64,000 nt of DNA from Aquanectria penicillioides (lineage: Eukaryota > Ascomycota > Sordariomycetes > Hypocreales > Nectriaceae), in NCBI GenBank assembly GCA_003415625.1, contig PYIU01000001.1:4402746-4466745 (forward strand). The letters are read 5' to 3'. The notes beneath the pieces were generated by a model that did not search any database, was not told the origin of the DNA, and saw only the letters and a list, made by a program, of their open reading frames with translations. Shown here piece after piece: positions 10,920-22,659 of this stretch. Positions within the stretch are counted from its first letter, which is position 1; each line of letters opens with the position of its first letter. The position numbers and the translations under genes are program-made.

Positions 10920-12073
10920 TTACCAATCCTTGGCGATGTCGAAGCTCCACTCGAACTTGAGATGCTCCTTCTTGTCGTCGTCGACAAAGGTAGAGATGGC
11001 GTCGTAGTGGCCACGAGCGAGCATACCACTGGGGGCCTCCTCCTCTTGGACTATTTTTTTTTTGAAGAGTCAGCTTCTGTTTTGAGTTTGGAAGTGGAGT
11101 AACTGTCGTCAACTTACATTTCTTGGTGTAGGTGGTAGCCTTGTCGGTGTTGGGAGCATAGCTGCCCTGTATCCAAAGTGTCAGAACAAATTCAAAAGAA
11201 ATCCACGCAATTCTGTCCGAAGAACATAGAGGCAGGGAGAAAACGTACAATCATCTCGGAGTCCTTGGAAACTCGGATACCCTTGCGCTTGACGACCTGA
11301 ACGTAGTGCAAGCCACTGAGGATCTCGTGCTGGACCTTGAATGTGGCGACCATGGTGAACCGAGCGCCCTCCTTGATCTTGAAGGGCTTGTCCTTGAGAG
11401 TGGTCTCGGTGCCGGGCCGGGAGAGGTCGATAGTCACGGGGGGCGGCTCGGAGACTCCATGGTCAGGGAGAGGATGATGCAGACTCGGGGATCGTTGGGA
11501 TCGGAGATGTCCTTGCCACCACCCAGACCGAGGGACTCCTTGTAGCGCTGGAGGGACTCATCGCCGGCATCTAGAAGAGGAAAGAAGATTTGGTGTTAGT
11601 GGTGAGCTGAGATTTCTAAGGATTGTTGGAGTGCAAGAGGCGGGGTTGGAGATGGCGGGGTTGTAATGATGAGGAGGAGGGGCAGCAACACCAAATGATA
11701 AGATCAAGTATTCGGAGACTTGAAGTGGAATTCTGCAGCAATTGAGTAGGCATTATGATGGGGATATTTTATAGGGATCTGCTGCACCAAATTATCAAGC
11801 TCCAGAGCTGGGCTTAGCAGGTGCAGCGTGTCGCCATGAAGAGCCTAGACCCGCCTCTTTGTAAAGGCGGAGGGCAAGAGGCGGGAGGCGGAAGAAGCTT
11901 GAGGTTCGGCCCGCTCAGCCGGCGGCGGCAGGGCCTCCAAAAAAACAAAAGTTGACTCGGGAGAAAGAGAACTACATACCCATTTCCTTGTACTGGTCGA
12001 GGGTCTGCTTGGGCTGAGAGAGCTTGTAGCCCTGAGTCTCCTCGGGGAGGTTGTCATTGTCGTGGCTGGCCAT
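10920..12073 (-). CDS. RDI1: Rho GDP-dissociation inhibitor (frameshifted in this sequence)
   Basis: Four exons: 12073-11980, 11570-11249, 11166-11118 and 11050-10920. RhoGDI extracts prenylated Rho GTPases such as Cdc42 and Rho1 from membranes and keeps them GDP-bound in the cytosol. Family features are clear: an acidic N-terminal arm, then [11 protein letters not shown], then the immunoglobulin-like fold with Lys-Ile-Lys-Glu-Gly and Val-Gln-His-Glu-Ile-Leu-Ser-Gly-Leu. It ends with [10 protein letters not shown]. Exon 2 is broken at the G6 run 11438-11443. One more G (C in the gene) restores Arg-Pro-Pro-Val-Thr-Ile-Asp-Leu and gives exactly 597 nt, 198 aa, the usual family length. I treat the gene as intact and the lesion as a sequence error. 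It is convergent with PPG1. Confidence 0.9.
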
Positions 12074-15000
12074 TGTGGAAATGTGAGAGGCGGGGCCAAG
12101 ACTGAAGAGGAGCGAGGAGCGAGGTGAGGATAGGAGAGGCGAGAGTGAAGCAAGTAAGAAGGGTGAAGGACGAGCGAGAGTGCAGTGGCTGAGATTGGGG
12201 GGAGGGAGGTAAGTAAGAGGAGAGGGAGGCTAGAATCGAGGAATAGGAGGAGAAGGAGAGTTAGAGTGAGAGGTGAGAGGCGAGTGGTGAGTGGAGGGGG
12301 AGCTTAGGGATGGGGGGAGCTCCGGTGGAGGAGGGGCTAAGGCCCGCCGTCCTCTCGCAGTGAGCAGGACGCTGTTGCGGTGACGGTGACGATGGAGGGG
12401 CTACGGCGGTGTTGCTTAGTTGCTGGGGCTCCGGGGACCCTCTATAGCCTCCCAAGGCGGTCGGCGGCGGTCGGTGGCAGGCTGTGTGTGGGGTCGCATA
12501 TCGATGATTGGGCCCCAGGGCCAATTGAATACGGGAGAGACGCCCGGTGCCTTTGCTTGGCCAGGCTTTTGCGAAATGCCATGCCATCCCCTTGTTGTTT
12601 ACTATGGTCCTACGGTGCGTCGGAGAGGGGGGACTAAGGGAGGGGGAAAAGCAGCTTACGGCGGCTGTGCGGCTTGGGCTGCTGGTGCTGATGCTGATGA
12701 TGCTGATGATGCCTTCTAGCTATCTGCCCTGCCCTGCCTTGCCGAGGATATCATGTTACTGCATTGCTTCATTGTGGTAGGAGAATATTTGCAAGCCACT
12801 ACCTCTATTCGTTAGCACGTCGGGGGGGCACGTGGGTGGTTTCAGCGAGTGAGTGATAGGTGGGCGAGTAGATGAGCTCACTATGGACCTCAAACAACGG
12901 GGGTTGGTTTCAGGGACACGGAGAAGACAACAGACGAAGCGAGCCTCAGCAAGGGAGACTTGGGCGAGGCCAAAACACGGCACCGGGGTGCCGACAACAA
13001 ACCAGGGAGACCCAGAGTTGAAGATGTTGTTCCTGTCTCAGCCCGGGATCGCGGTTCCTTGCTTGCTCACCCAGGGCGTCTTGTTGCCTAGTGAGAAGCT
13101 AATGGAGGTGCACGCTCTGGTCCCCGGCGTGCGTGAAGGTGCGGAACACAGTCAGCGCACGCCTCCTTGGCCAGATAGTGGGTGGTGGGATGGATCCTAA
13201 TGCATCGGGCTCCAGCACTCCAGTGTTCTGGTGGGGGGGCAGGCATCGTGATGATGATTCTCCCACATCGAACACCATGGCATTGGGCAAATCGGAATCG
13301 GGCGACGGGAACTAGTCGATCCCTGATGGAACATATGGTTTGCGAAACAGGGAAACCATCACGGTAGTCTCAACTGCACAGGGAAACGTAAAGGAACCAG
13401 TCCAAGACCAACCTCTCGCGGGATGAGAGGGACGACGGCTAGAACAGATGCTGACTTTGTCGTCAGCTCCTTCAATCCCAACTCGGCAGCCGAGAACCGT
13501 TCAGGACGGCTCGGAGTGACCTGAAGGTCTTGCTCGGGCTTAAGCTGTGTGATAGGACTTGAATGGGGGAGCCAGACAATCATACATACAGGCAGGCAGG
13601 CAGGCCATGTTGCGTGCGATAAGTGACTTGTAATGTCGCGATTCGTCGGGATACCGCAGCAGTAGGGCTGCGAGCAGCCCATCCAGAGCCCGGCTCACCA
13701 GACAGAGGCCGTGGCGGACATAGAGGGACAGTCCCTAGTCGTGTTCGTCTCGTCTCACCCTGTCCGTGGCTCGTCTTGGCTCTGCCTGGTCTGGCTCCCG
13801 TGGCAAGGCGCGTAACCCATGTTTTTTTTCCCCGCGTTGTTCAGGGTGCGAACCAGGCCAGCTCAGCGAGTCCTCCAGCCTCTGTCGCATGTTGGCCTGG
13901 CCTGTTGGCGCCTCGTGCGTGCGTGCATGCGCGCGTGGGTACGTAGGAGGTTTGCGACAACGCGGGAGCGGCGGCCACAGGCTCCCCAGGGTCCCTCCTT
14001 TACGGGACGGCTTTGGGTTGCGATAACACGGCGCAATAAGAGTGCTACAGCAAGGTGCGCGTCCGTCCCATCCCTGATCGGCGCGTCGACTGGTGCTGTC
14101 AGTGTCGCAACGGACTTTTTTTTTCCCCTTCCTGTTTCCCCATCGGGCGATGCGATGCGTGAGGGGATGGGGGCACCTTGTCACGTTAGGAATAGGTACA
14201 GGTCGTCTACATATGTAGCACCTGCTTTAAGGCTCTCAGCACAGCGCAACTGATAAAGTTCTGCAGCCATCCATACGGTGCGAAGAGGGGACAATTGGAC
14301 AGCGAGGGCTAGAAAAAATTGTTTTATTGACTCCGGCGGCAGATCCGATGGGATGCGAATGCGCCTGACCAATGCCTTTGCTGGTACGTAACTCCAGCTG
14401 CAAAGAAAAGGAGGTACGTACCGCTAGAGTCGTCCTGTCCCCGGTGTAATCAAAGTCAGGTGCTCGCCAAAGGTTGGACGTGGGCAAAGGGGGGCCCATA
14501 AGAGGATACTTATGGTTCTCAACAAAAACGTATGGGGTTCGCGGGTACCAATATATCTCGCAGAAACCCACCCACACCGTGGCACGTACCCTGTCAACAC
14601 CTTGCAGCACCCAGCGCTAGCCCGCTAAGCCAGTCTTGTCCCAAGGAGGAACACAGGAACCCGCCCAACACTAAGAGGGCCGCCCGCTAAAAGTCTCGAC
14701 GCTAGACGCTATTCCAGCTGGAGCACCTAATTTGCGCGACTCGATCCCCGTCCCCGTGCCCCATCCCCGTAGGCCGTACCCGTCCAGCCCGTCCGTCTCA
14801 GTTTCTTCTGCCCTCAAGCCATCGCGATCCATTTTTGCCCTCATTTGCTGGCATCTTTTTCTTTAATTTTTTCTTCTTCTCTCCTTCCTCTCTATTCGTG
14901 ACTTGGCCTGGAGCACGACACCCGCCGGCCTCTCTTCTCCATCAACCCATTCTCCTCTCTCGTCCAAGGCGACCCTTGCGCTTGGATGAATTGAGCCTTG

Positions 15001-15284
15001 TCTGGACACGGTACGTCGCTCGCAAGCATCCTGGCACTGTTTCGTCTCGCCCTCGTCTCTTTTCTCGCGCGCCCGAAGTCGACACCGGCTGCCCACACGC
15101 TTTCCGACGTACACAACGCTGACGCGCCTCCTTGACATTGCTACAGACTCGGCCTCCATCACATTCTCGTACGCGCGCCGGCACACAACGTCGCTTTCGC
15201 ATCGCCTACCGACTCCGCGTCGACTTTCCATCCCATAACTAATCCAACTGGTCGCGCTACGCCCAGCTCACACAATTGGACAAG
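12074..15284. other. Gene-poor 3.2 kb between divergent RDI1 and BQT4
   Basis: It holds the RDI1 promoter and leader (purine-rich on the plus strand near 12074-12300) and the BQT4 leader (C/T-rich, about 14700-15284). A (CAGG)n run lies at about 13589-13604. Several 80-150 codon frames overlap on both strands at 12380-14610, but none has a recognisable domain or consistent splice sites. Confidence 0.45.
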
Positions 15285-16722
15285 ATGGCCCCCAAGTCGG
15301 AGCGCAAACTGCCCACTAAGCACAACCCCCTCATGATCGGGGATATTCCGGATTGTACGCACCACTCCCCATCCTATGACGTGCTTCGCTAGCTTACACT
15401 ACTTTTTTTCTTCTACTTCTACAGACACGGAACTTGTTGCGCGCCGACGCCTCGGACAGACCAAGTTGACCCCCAAGATGGTTGGCGCTGGCGAGGCCGA
15501 GCAGACTGCTCTCGGAGTCTTCGATTACGCCCATCTGCGCGCCCCTCTCCCCAAGGGTATCGTCTCCGGCATCTTCAAGTCCAGCCCCAACAGCTACTTC
15601 CTGATGCGCCGCAGCTTCGACGGCTACGTCTCCGCCACTGGCATGTTCAAGGCTACATTCCCCTACGCTGAGGCCTCGGACGAGGAGGCTGAGCGCAAGT
15701 ACATCAAAGCTCTCCCCACCACCAGCCCCGAGGAGACGGCTGGAAACATCTGGATTCCCCCGGACCAGGCCCTTCTCCTTGCTGAGGAGTACCAGATCGC
15801 CCCCTGGATTCGCGCTCTTCTCGATGCCGCCAAGATCCCCGTTACCAACGCTCCTGACTCGCCTCCCAAGAGCATCACCGCGCCTCCCAAGTTTGACACG
15901 GCCAAGGCCCAGCCCCAGCTGGCTCCTCCCACTCCTTCGGCGATCCCCCGTCGCTCTCGTCGATCCGCCAGCCCTACCAAGACCACGAAGCGAGCTGCGG
16001 CCTCCCCGCGGAAGCGAGCCACCCGGGCCAAGGCTGAGGTGGTCGAGGTGATTCCCGAGAAGGCAGAGCAGGTCAATGGCGAGACCAAGGAGATCAAGCC
16101 CGAAGACATCGTGATGAAGTCGACCGAATTCGACCCTGCTATTGTCTTGGAGCCCAGAGAGGAGGACCCTAAGGTCAAGGTCCACATTGAAGAGGACATC
16201 ACCAAGAACTCCGAGGGCGTTGCGATCAAGCATACCGTCACCGAGGTCGAGATCCCTCTCCCTACTGCCGGCCAGCCCCCGACCGCTGAGGAGATTGCCG
16301 AGATGATGGCCACTGCCAAGGAGATGGTCCAGAAGCAGAAGGAGGAGGAGAAGAAGCCCGAGGAGGCTGAGAAGCCTGAGGGTGAGGAGGAGAAGGAAGA
16401 CAAGCCCGAGGAGGCCCCCGCTTCTGCAAAGAAGAGCAAGCGCAAGGCCGTTGACATCTCCACGGGCGATAAGGAAGCTGAGGACGAGAAGAAGGACGGT
16501 GAGCAGCCCAAGGAAGAGGAGCAGCAGCCCCGAGCAAAGAAGGTCAAGACGGACGCCGAGCTACGGAAAGAAAAGGTCAAGAACCGAGCATTGCTCGGAC
16601 TGGGAGCTACTGTCGCAGTTGGGTACGTTTTCCTCTTGCACGAAACATCTATTTCGATGGCCCTCCCGAAGCTAACACGTGCGAACAGCGCCATTGTCCC
16701 CTGGCTCATGAACTTCATCTAA
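15285..16722 (+). CDS. BQT4: Bqt4-like inner nuclear membrane protein with APSES/KilA-N domain
   Basis: Three exons: 15285-15354, 15425-16622 and 16689-16722 (433 aa). Residues about 20-180 form an APSES/KilA-N-type fold with the core [11 protein letters not shown]. A long Lys/Glu/Pro-rich disordered middle with basic clusters follows. The last exon completes a single C-terminal hydrophobic helix (Ala-Leu-Leu-Gly-Leu-Gly, then Val-Pro-Trp-Leu-Met-Asn-Phe-Ile) with almost no residues after it, as in a tail-anchored protein. That layout matches fission-yeast Bqt4, which anchors telomeres at the inner nuclear membrane. Proteins like this are often labelled APSES transcription factor Xbp1; the terminal membrane segment argues against a soluble regulator. 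Telomere anchoring is inferred from the family. Confidence 0.8.
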
Positions 16723-17971
16723 GAACGAAACGTCACTGCCGGGAACATGGGATTTTTCAGGACTTTTATGGATTCCCTCAACGACACAGGCTGAGACGGG
16801 AAGGCGGTTGGATCTGGCGCGGTCTTTGTTTTGATTTTGGCTCTTTGTCCTTTTTTTTTTTCTTCAGTCATTGTGTTTTTGGAACCCATTACCCCCCTGG
16901 TCGTCGAGGTTGGCGGAAGAGCCGCATCTCGCACGGACAGGGACCCTTACCTCCCCCATCATCCCCAGAGCATTACACTTTTTTTTTTTTTACTATTTTA
17001 TTACCCCTTTTATTTGGGCCTTGCACATACCCCTTTCCCCATCGAAAACGCACGCTCCACTGAGGCTAGCGAATTCGGGTTTTTCTTGGCTGTAGTGTAA
17101 AAGATTGAGAGCGAGAGAACGAGAGAGGTTATCTACCACAGAGGGACGGAATGGAGATGAGGGGGGCTCGGTGGCGGAGAGGCGAACGGAGCATTGTAAT
17201 GATCATCTATCAAGCTATAAAGCCGAAAGAAAAATCTACCATAATAAAAAAAACTATAACAAAAACCAACCCTCCCACAGCCAACTTGCTTTATATAATG
17301 AATGGAGCGGCATTGAGACCCGGGATCAAAGAGGGAAATCCCTTGGGATGATTGAATTAACCGGACTGCCGAGAGACTGTGTTACCCGAGGAGCACGCAG
17401 ACCCAGTAAAAACCCCTGTGGCCACAGGACCTGTTATGACTCCAATGCCCCTAAATCTTTAGCGTCCAAGGCGCCGCCTCCTGCTGTAGAAAACAGTAAA
17501 GGCCCGACCTTGTTGTGTCAAACCCACCCGCATTTACGCCTGTGCCTGTGCCAAAGCAAGACGCCCAGGCCGCCCCGCCCCCGCGCTGGGCGTCGTTCCC
17601 AAAACGGGACGTCAAGCTTCCCCCGCACACAAAAACGCCAATGCCGGGCGTCGTCGTCGTGGTCTCGCTGGCTGCTGGGCGTAAGTTGCGTCCCGTCTCC
17701 AAAAACTCGCTCGACGTCGGCAGCCCGGGCTACGAGCGGCAATGGCCGGCTCTTTCGGGTAACCATTCCCCCCACATGTCTCACAGATGCTCCCCCCCGT
17801 AGGGCGTGTTTATGGACATATTTGCCGTGCAGTATCATGCTGTGACGTCTTTTTTTTTTTTTTTTCCTATGGTGAGCTCTTGCACGAGAGTTGTTGATGG
17901 TTGAAGCTTGAGTTGCCTTTCTTGTGTACTGCTTCCTTTCATCGAGAAGCTTATATCGCCCGTTGATTGCA
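16723..17971. other. Intergenic spacer with T-runs
   Basis: The 3' flank of BQT4, with T-runs at about 16851-16862 and 16979-16991, then the 5' flank of the dehydrogenase gene with another T-run at about 17851-17866. The open frame at 17105-17845 (246 codons) is Pro/Arg/Ser-rich with no motif; I do not accept it as a gene. Confidence 0.45.
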
Positions 17972-19202
17972 ATGAGGGCTCCTTCACGACTCGGGAGCTT
18001 GGTGCTCCGTCGCGGCCTTGCCAGCACGGCAAGGCGGCTAGACAAATACGCCTTTGTTGGCTTAGGCCAGATGGTATGTTCTACGCATAGGATTGATTCA
18101 CCCTTTACCCATTAGGCGATCAATATCCCTTCAATGTTCAAGTGTAGAAATGCTAACACTAGGGCCAATTGCCACTCAGGGATACCAAATGGCCAAGAAC
18201 TTACAGTCCAAGTTGAACGCCTCAGACAAGGTCTCCATCTTCGACATCAACGCTGAGGCGATGAAGGGATTGGAGACGGAGATGAAGGCTGCGAGCGGCG
18301 GGGCTGCCGTGGAGTTGGCTGCGAGTGCATTCGATGCCTCCAAGGATGCTGTAAGTGCACTCAACTCCGGCAACGCTGAGTTTGGTGAGCTGGAGTGCCT
18401 GCTCAACGATTGCTCTTACTTTGCAATTGGCCATCCAACGCCACGATGCTTAACCACGTCAAAGCACTAACACGCCCAGGATACCGTCATCACCGTCCTC
18501 CCGGAACCTCAGCACGTTCAGGGTGTCTACAAGTCTATCATTACCGACTCTCTCCCCAAAAAGGACCGCATCTTTATCGACTGCTCCACCATCGACCCTT
18601 CCACCTCCAGGCAAGTGGCAGCCTCCGTCTCAGCCGCTGGCCAGGGCACCTTTGTCGACGCCCCCATGTCCGGCGGCGTTGTTGGTGCCACCGCCGGCAC
18701 CCTGACTTTTATGCTGGGAGCCACGCCTTCGCTGGTGCCTCGCCTTGAGCCAGTTCTGCTCCGCATGGGCAAGAAGGTGCTTCACTGCGGCGAGCAGGGC
18801 GCCGGCCTATCGGCCAAGCTGGCCAACAACTACCTCCTCGCGCTCAACAACATCGCAACCGCCGAGGCCATGAACCTGGGAATGAAGTGGGGGCTGGACC
18901 CAAAGAAGCTTGCGGGCGTCATCAACGTGAGCACGGGTAAGTGCTGGCCAAGCGAGGTGAACAACCCCGTCGCAGGCGTCGTCGAGACGGCCCCGGCGAA
19001 CCGGGACTACCGCGGCGGGTTCGGGATCGGTCTGATGAAGAAGGATCTGAGGCTGGCCATTATGGCGGCCGAGGAGGCTGGTGCGCGGATGGAGCTGGCC
19101 AAACCAGCGTTTGCCGTGTATGAGAAGGCGGAGAAGGAGGAGCAGTGCCAGGGACGGGACTTTTCAGTGGTGTACCGATACCTTGGTGGAAAGGAAGAGT
19201 AG
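17972..19202 (+). CDS. 3-hydroxyisobutyrate dehydrogenase, mitochondrial
   Basis: Three exons: 17972-18073, 18180-18350 and 18480-19202 (331 aa). It oxidises 3-hydroxyisobutyrate to methylmalonate semialdehyde with NAD+ in valine breakdown. The first 23 residues are Arg/Ser/Leu-rich without acidic residues, a good mitochondrial presequence. The Rossmann motif Gly-Leu-Gly-Gln-Met-Gly spans residues 30-35 across the first splice junction, which confirms that intron. The substrate loop Asp-Ala-Pro-Met-Ser-Gly-Gly and the Gly-Leu-Ser-Ala-Lys-Leu-Ala-Asn-Asn segment with the catalytic lysine are present. Length is typical. A close relative in the beta-hydroxyacid dehydrogenase family cannot be excluded, but the motifs fit this enzyme best. 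Confidence 0.92.
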
Positions 19203-21303
19203 AGAGGTCACGAAATGAAGCGATAGATTTTTTTTTTTTTTTTCATAGTTGATGAAGCTTTCACAAGATAGAGCATTGAAGCAACCAGCGTCTCACCTTT
19301 CCCAGTAGAGTAGAGTGTTGTGGTTTGAATGCGCCTGAAGAGGACCTGACTACCAGGTAGTGTTCGATAATTTTTGGCCACTTGTAAGTCCTCCTCCAAC
19401 ATGACAGGAACATTCCATGGAAAATTACCGCCAGCAGCCTATTCAAATACGAAACACAAGGTACGTTCAAACCGAATGAGGCCAATGCAAAATTTTCAAA
19501 TGGTCGTGTTTCTTAGAATCACCATGGCTCCCTTACTTCATTTTAAATCACTGAAGACATTGGGATATCAGACCGTGGCGTGTATGATCTTGACAGAAAC
19601 GACGAAGACATCAATTACTAAAAATGAACACGGCCTCTGACTTGTATGTACCTCTTATGACTCATTGGTTGCTCGCAATGGCTAGAGCGAGCATGGCGGT
19701 GCTACCTACTAGTCATTGTTGCAGCCTCAACAGATCTCCCTTCTTGGAGGAACCACCCTTTCGCAGATGCATTCCTCGCCTGCTCTGAGCTGCGAGTGAG
19801 CATCAAGAGCACCGCACAAAGGAAATCTCCCCAACAGTCTCGCTGCCGGGAGATTTGTGTGTGCAAATCTATCGATTTAATTGAAGCAAACAGTCCTCAA
19901 AATTAAACTTTTAGTATCTCCTTGGGCTCACAACATCACACACCATCACTCATGCACAGTGGTAGTAGCAGTGTAAGTCTTGTGCTTCCCGATTCGACTC
20001 CGGTGAAGGAATCCGGTGATAATTAGGCGAGGAACCATTCAGCGCCGTCTCCGGATATTTCTCATATTATATCCTAAGATCCTACAGTGGGGTGGGGGGT
20101 TTATGGACAGGGTTACATTGATTGTGCTCGGCGCCGTCATGATGAAAGCTGGATGTGGACTGGATATATAGTTCAACATGAACGGGATTGATAAGGACAG
20201 GGGGGGTGGTCCTTTCTTCAACAAGCGGATTCTCGCACATCGCAAAGAATCTCTCCGAATCCCTGTTCCACGCGACAAACGTCCTCTCCGGACGTCCAGA
20301 AGTGTTCTAGCCCAGGGTTCGGCCGCCTGGTCAAGCCACACGATCGCCGGCATCAGTTAGTGTCGCCGTGCCCAGCAAGGCGTTCGATCCTTTGGCGCTG
20401 TCGGACGACCCGGCTAAGCGACACCCGCGAGTCGAGTCCACTGGGTGGATGGGATGGACGGGTCGGACCCGGATCGTATCATGTTTTCCAGTCGCCGGTA
20501 CATAATCTTCGATGGTCTACAGGGGTGTCTAGATGCAATGTACAGTATGCACAGCTCAGGAATTCGAGGGAGCCCAGAGACCCAAAGCAAAGGTCAACCC
20601 CGGCCCGCCGTTGCAGCGGCTTCATGGCTTGACAACGCGCTCTTGGGTTATTCGCCATGTGAAGGATGATGGATGGCATGGCTCCCATTGAGATCCTCTT
20701 CATGAGGCTAGGCCAGCAATGTCCTCGCAAACTAACAAATCGTTGTCGTCCACTAGAGGAGCTTCTGCCCCGGTCCAGTGCCCGATCCGCGGTCCTGTTC
20801 GGCCGCCAGGGTCTAGCTTCACCCCGAACGTTGGTCGCAATCACAACTAAAGCCCGAAACCCGGTCCCGTTGCGACGGGTGTGCGTGCTGACAGTCGCGA
20901 GGAATTAGCTCTTACACGTAGCATTCAACTCTTCCTCCGCGGTCTGACTCGTCGGGTTCCCTTTCTTTTTCTTTCCCCTTTTTGATAAAGAAGCATTCGT
21001 ATCTGCGAAAACGAAATCCTTCATTGTCCTCGGCGAGTCTTGTCATCGTCAAACCCAGTCCTGGGGGGGTTTGAATTTGCTGGCCCCGAGCCCATCAAAA
21101 ACGGCATTGCGTCGAGATCCAAGGGGGAACCTTACAAATACAATACTCACCAATACCGCCCATCTTCACCTACCGATAACTCCATAGCAACACAATCAGA
21201 CCGAGAATAAGCCCGCCCAGCTCTTGGTTTAACGCCCTCCTAACACCGTGAACGACAACAAAAGACCTCGCCAACGACATATATATCTTCATACTCGCCC
21301 ATC
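19203..21303. other. Intergenic spacer, 2.1 kb
   Basis: It begins with a T-run (19228-19243) just after the dehydrogenase stop. The right end (about 20930-21303) is the C-rich leader of the RTA1-type gene. Short overlapping frames at 20039-20908 on both strands carry no domain. I see no gene. Confidence 0.45.
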
Positions 21304-22403
21304 ATGTCCTTATTGATACACTTCCTCAGTGAGCGAGCGAGGAAGCACTTCGACGAATGCACAGAAGTTACTCCTGACTGCCCCGTCAAGGCCACCGTCT
21401 TGGGTTATGCTCCAAACTTGGGCTCCAGCATCTTCTTCGCCCTCGCCTTCGGCTTGCTGACGATTGGTTCCCTGAGCCTTGGCACTTGGAAACGCACATG
21501 GACGTACTGTGCCACACTTACGGCGGGCGTGCTGCTTGAATGTCTAGGTGTGTTGTTGCTAAAAGTTGCAGTTTTGATATCTGTCGCCGCCGACTGACTC
21601 TGACAACTCTGCAGGATACGTCGGTCGAGCCATAATGCACCACAACGCCTGGAGCAAGGGCGGCTTCGAAATCCAAATCTGCTGCATCATCATCGCGCCC
21701 ACCTTCATCTGCGCCGCCATCTACCTCACCCTCAAGCACGTCTCTCTGGCCCTCAACCCGTCCATCTCGCGCATCAAGCCCCATTTGTACCCCCGAGTCT
21801 TCCTGCCCGCGGATCTGACATGCCTCATCATCCAAGCCATCGGCGGAGGTGTCGCCGCCGCTGCGCCCAGGGACGACCCCAAGGCTGCCCAGAACGGAAA
21901 CCGCACCATCATCGCAGGTGTGGCGCTTCAGGTCGTTGTGTTGCTGTTCTTCGGGCCATGGGAACGGATTACTTGGTTCGCGTGCGCAAGTATATCCGCA
22001 GCCCCGACGTTGATCCCGCTGCTCTGGGGGTTTGGAACGACAGGAAATTTCGTCAATTTGGCGTTGCCCTCATCATCGCATACGCCAGCATCCTGCTTCG
22101 TTGCGTCTACCGGTTCGTCTCGCCCCTAAATTCTTCGTCTTTTCGCGCCCATGTCTTGCTAACCACCTTGTCTATAGGATCGCGGAAATGGCTGGCGGAT
22201 GGGGTAACAAAATCATGCAAGACGAGGCCAGCTTTCTCGTGCTCGACAGCTCTCTGGTTCTCATCACGTCTTCCCTATTGACCATTTTCCATCCTGGTAT
22301 TTTCTTCCCGCGGATGAGCTCTGGTTGGACTGATGATAAATCCACCGGAGGGGAGAAGTCGAGCGACTCGGCAAACCAGGGCGTTCAAGTTGAGAGCGCC
22401 TAA
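21304..22403 (+). CDS. RTA1-like membrane protein, lipid-translocating type (frameshifted in this sequence)
   Basis: Three exons: 21304-21547, 21615-22112 and 22178-22403. The product has about seven hydrophobic helices, an RTA1-like pattern with Gly-Tyr-Val-Gly-Arg after helix 2 and Cys-Val-Tyr-Arg-Ile-Ala-Glu across the second splice site, and a short polar tail. The RTA1 family includes Rsb1, a sphingoid-base exporter or floppase, and Rta1, linked to 7-aminocholesterol resistance; the substrate here is unknown. The frame changes at GGG 21953-21955. One extra G joins Leu-Leu-Phe-Phe-Gly directly to Ala-Met-Gly-Thr-Asp-Tyr and makes the exons 969 nt (322 aa). Without it the reading frame is lost after helix 5. 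Confidence 0.82.
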
Positions 22404-22659
22404 GAGTTAATTAAAGAATGAGTTCTGGATACATGCTGAATATGGTATATGAAAAATAGAGATGGAAAGCTCAGGATATCATTCGAGTTGATTTTGACCT
22501 CAAGGCTTGACTCATGACCCTTTTTTTTTTTCATTCGAAATAGACATATACACCCAATTAAAAAATACCATGATAGGGAAGATGAATGTTTTTGACTGGC
22601 CTCATGACCTATATATTTCGATCATGGCCAACATGGTTTAATTATTTCGTCTATAGCTA

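Noticed and set aside
15394..16233. 279-codon minus frame and a 351-codon minus frame at 15663-16718
   Set aside because: Antisense shadows of the BQT4 coding exon, reflecting its codon bias.
17105..17845. 246-codon plus frame
   Set aside because: Pro/Arg/Ser-rich, starts in the 3' flank of BQT4, no family resemblance.
19960..20040. Possible tRNA-like sequence (GATTCGACTCC)
   Set aside because: The T-loop-like string is not accompanied by a matching acceptor stem, D-arm or anticodon arm.
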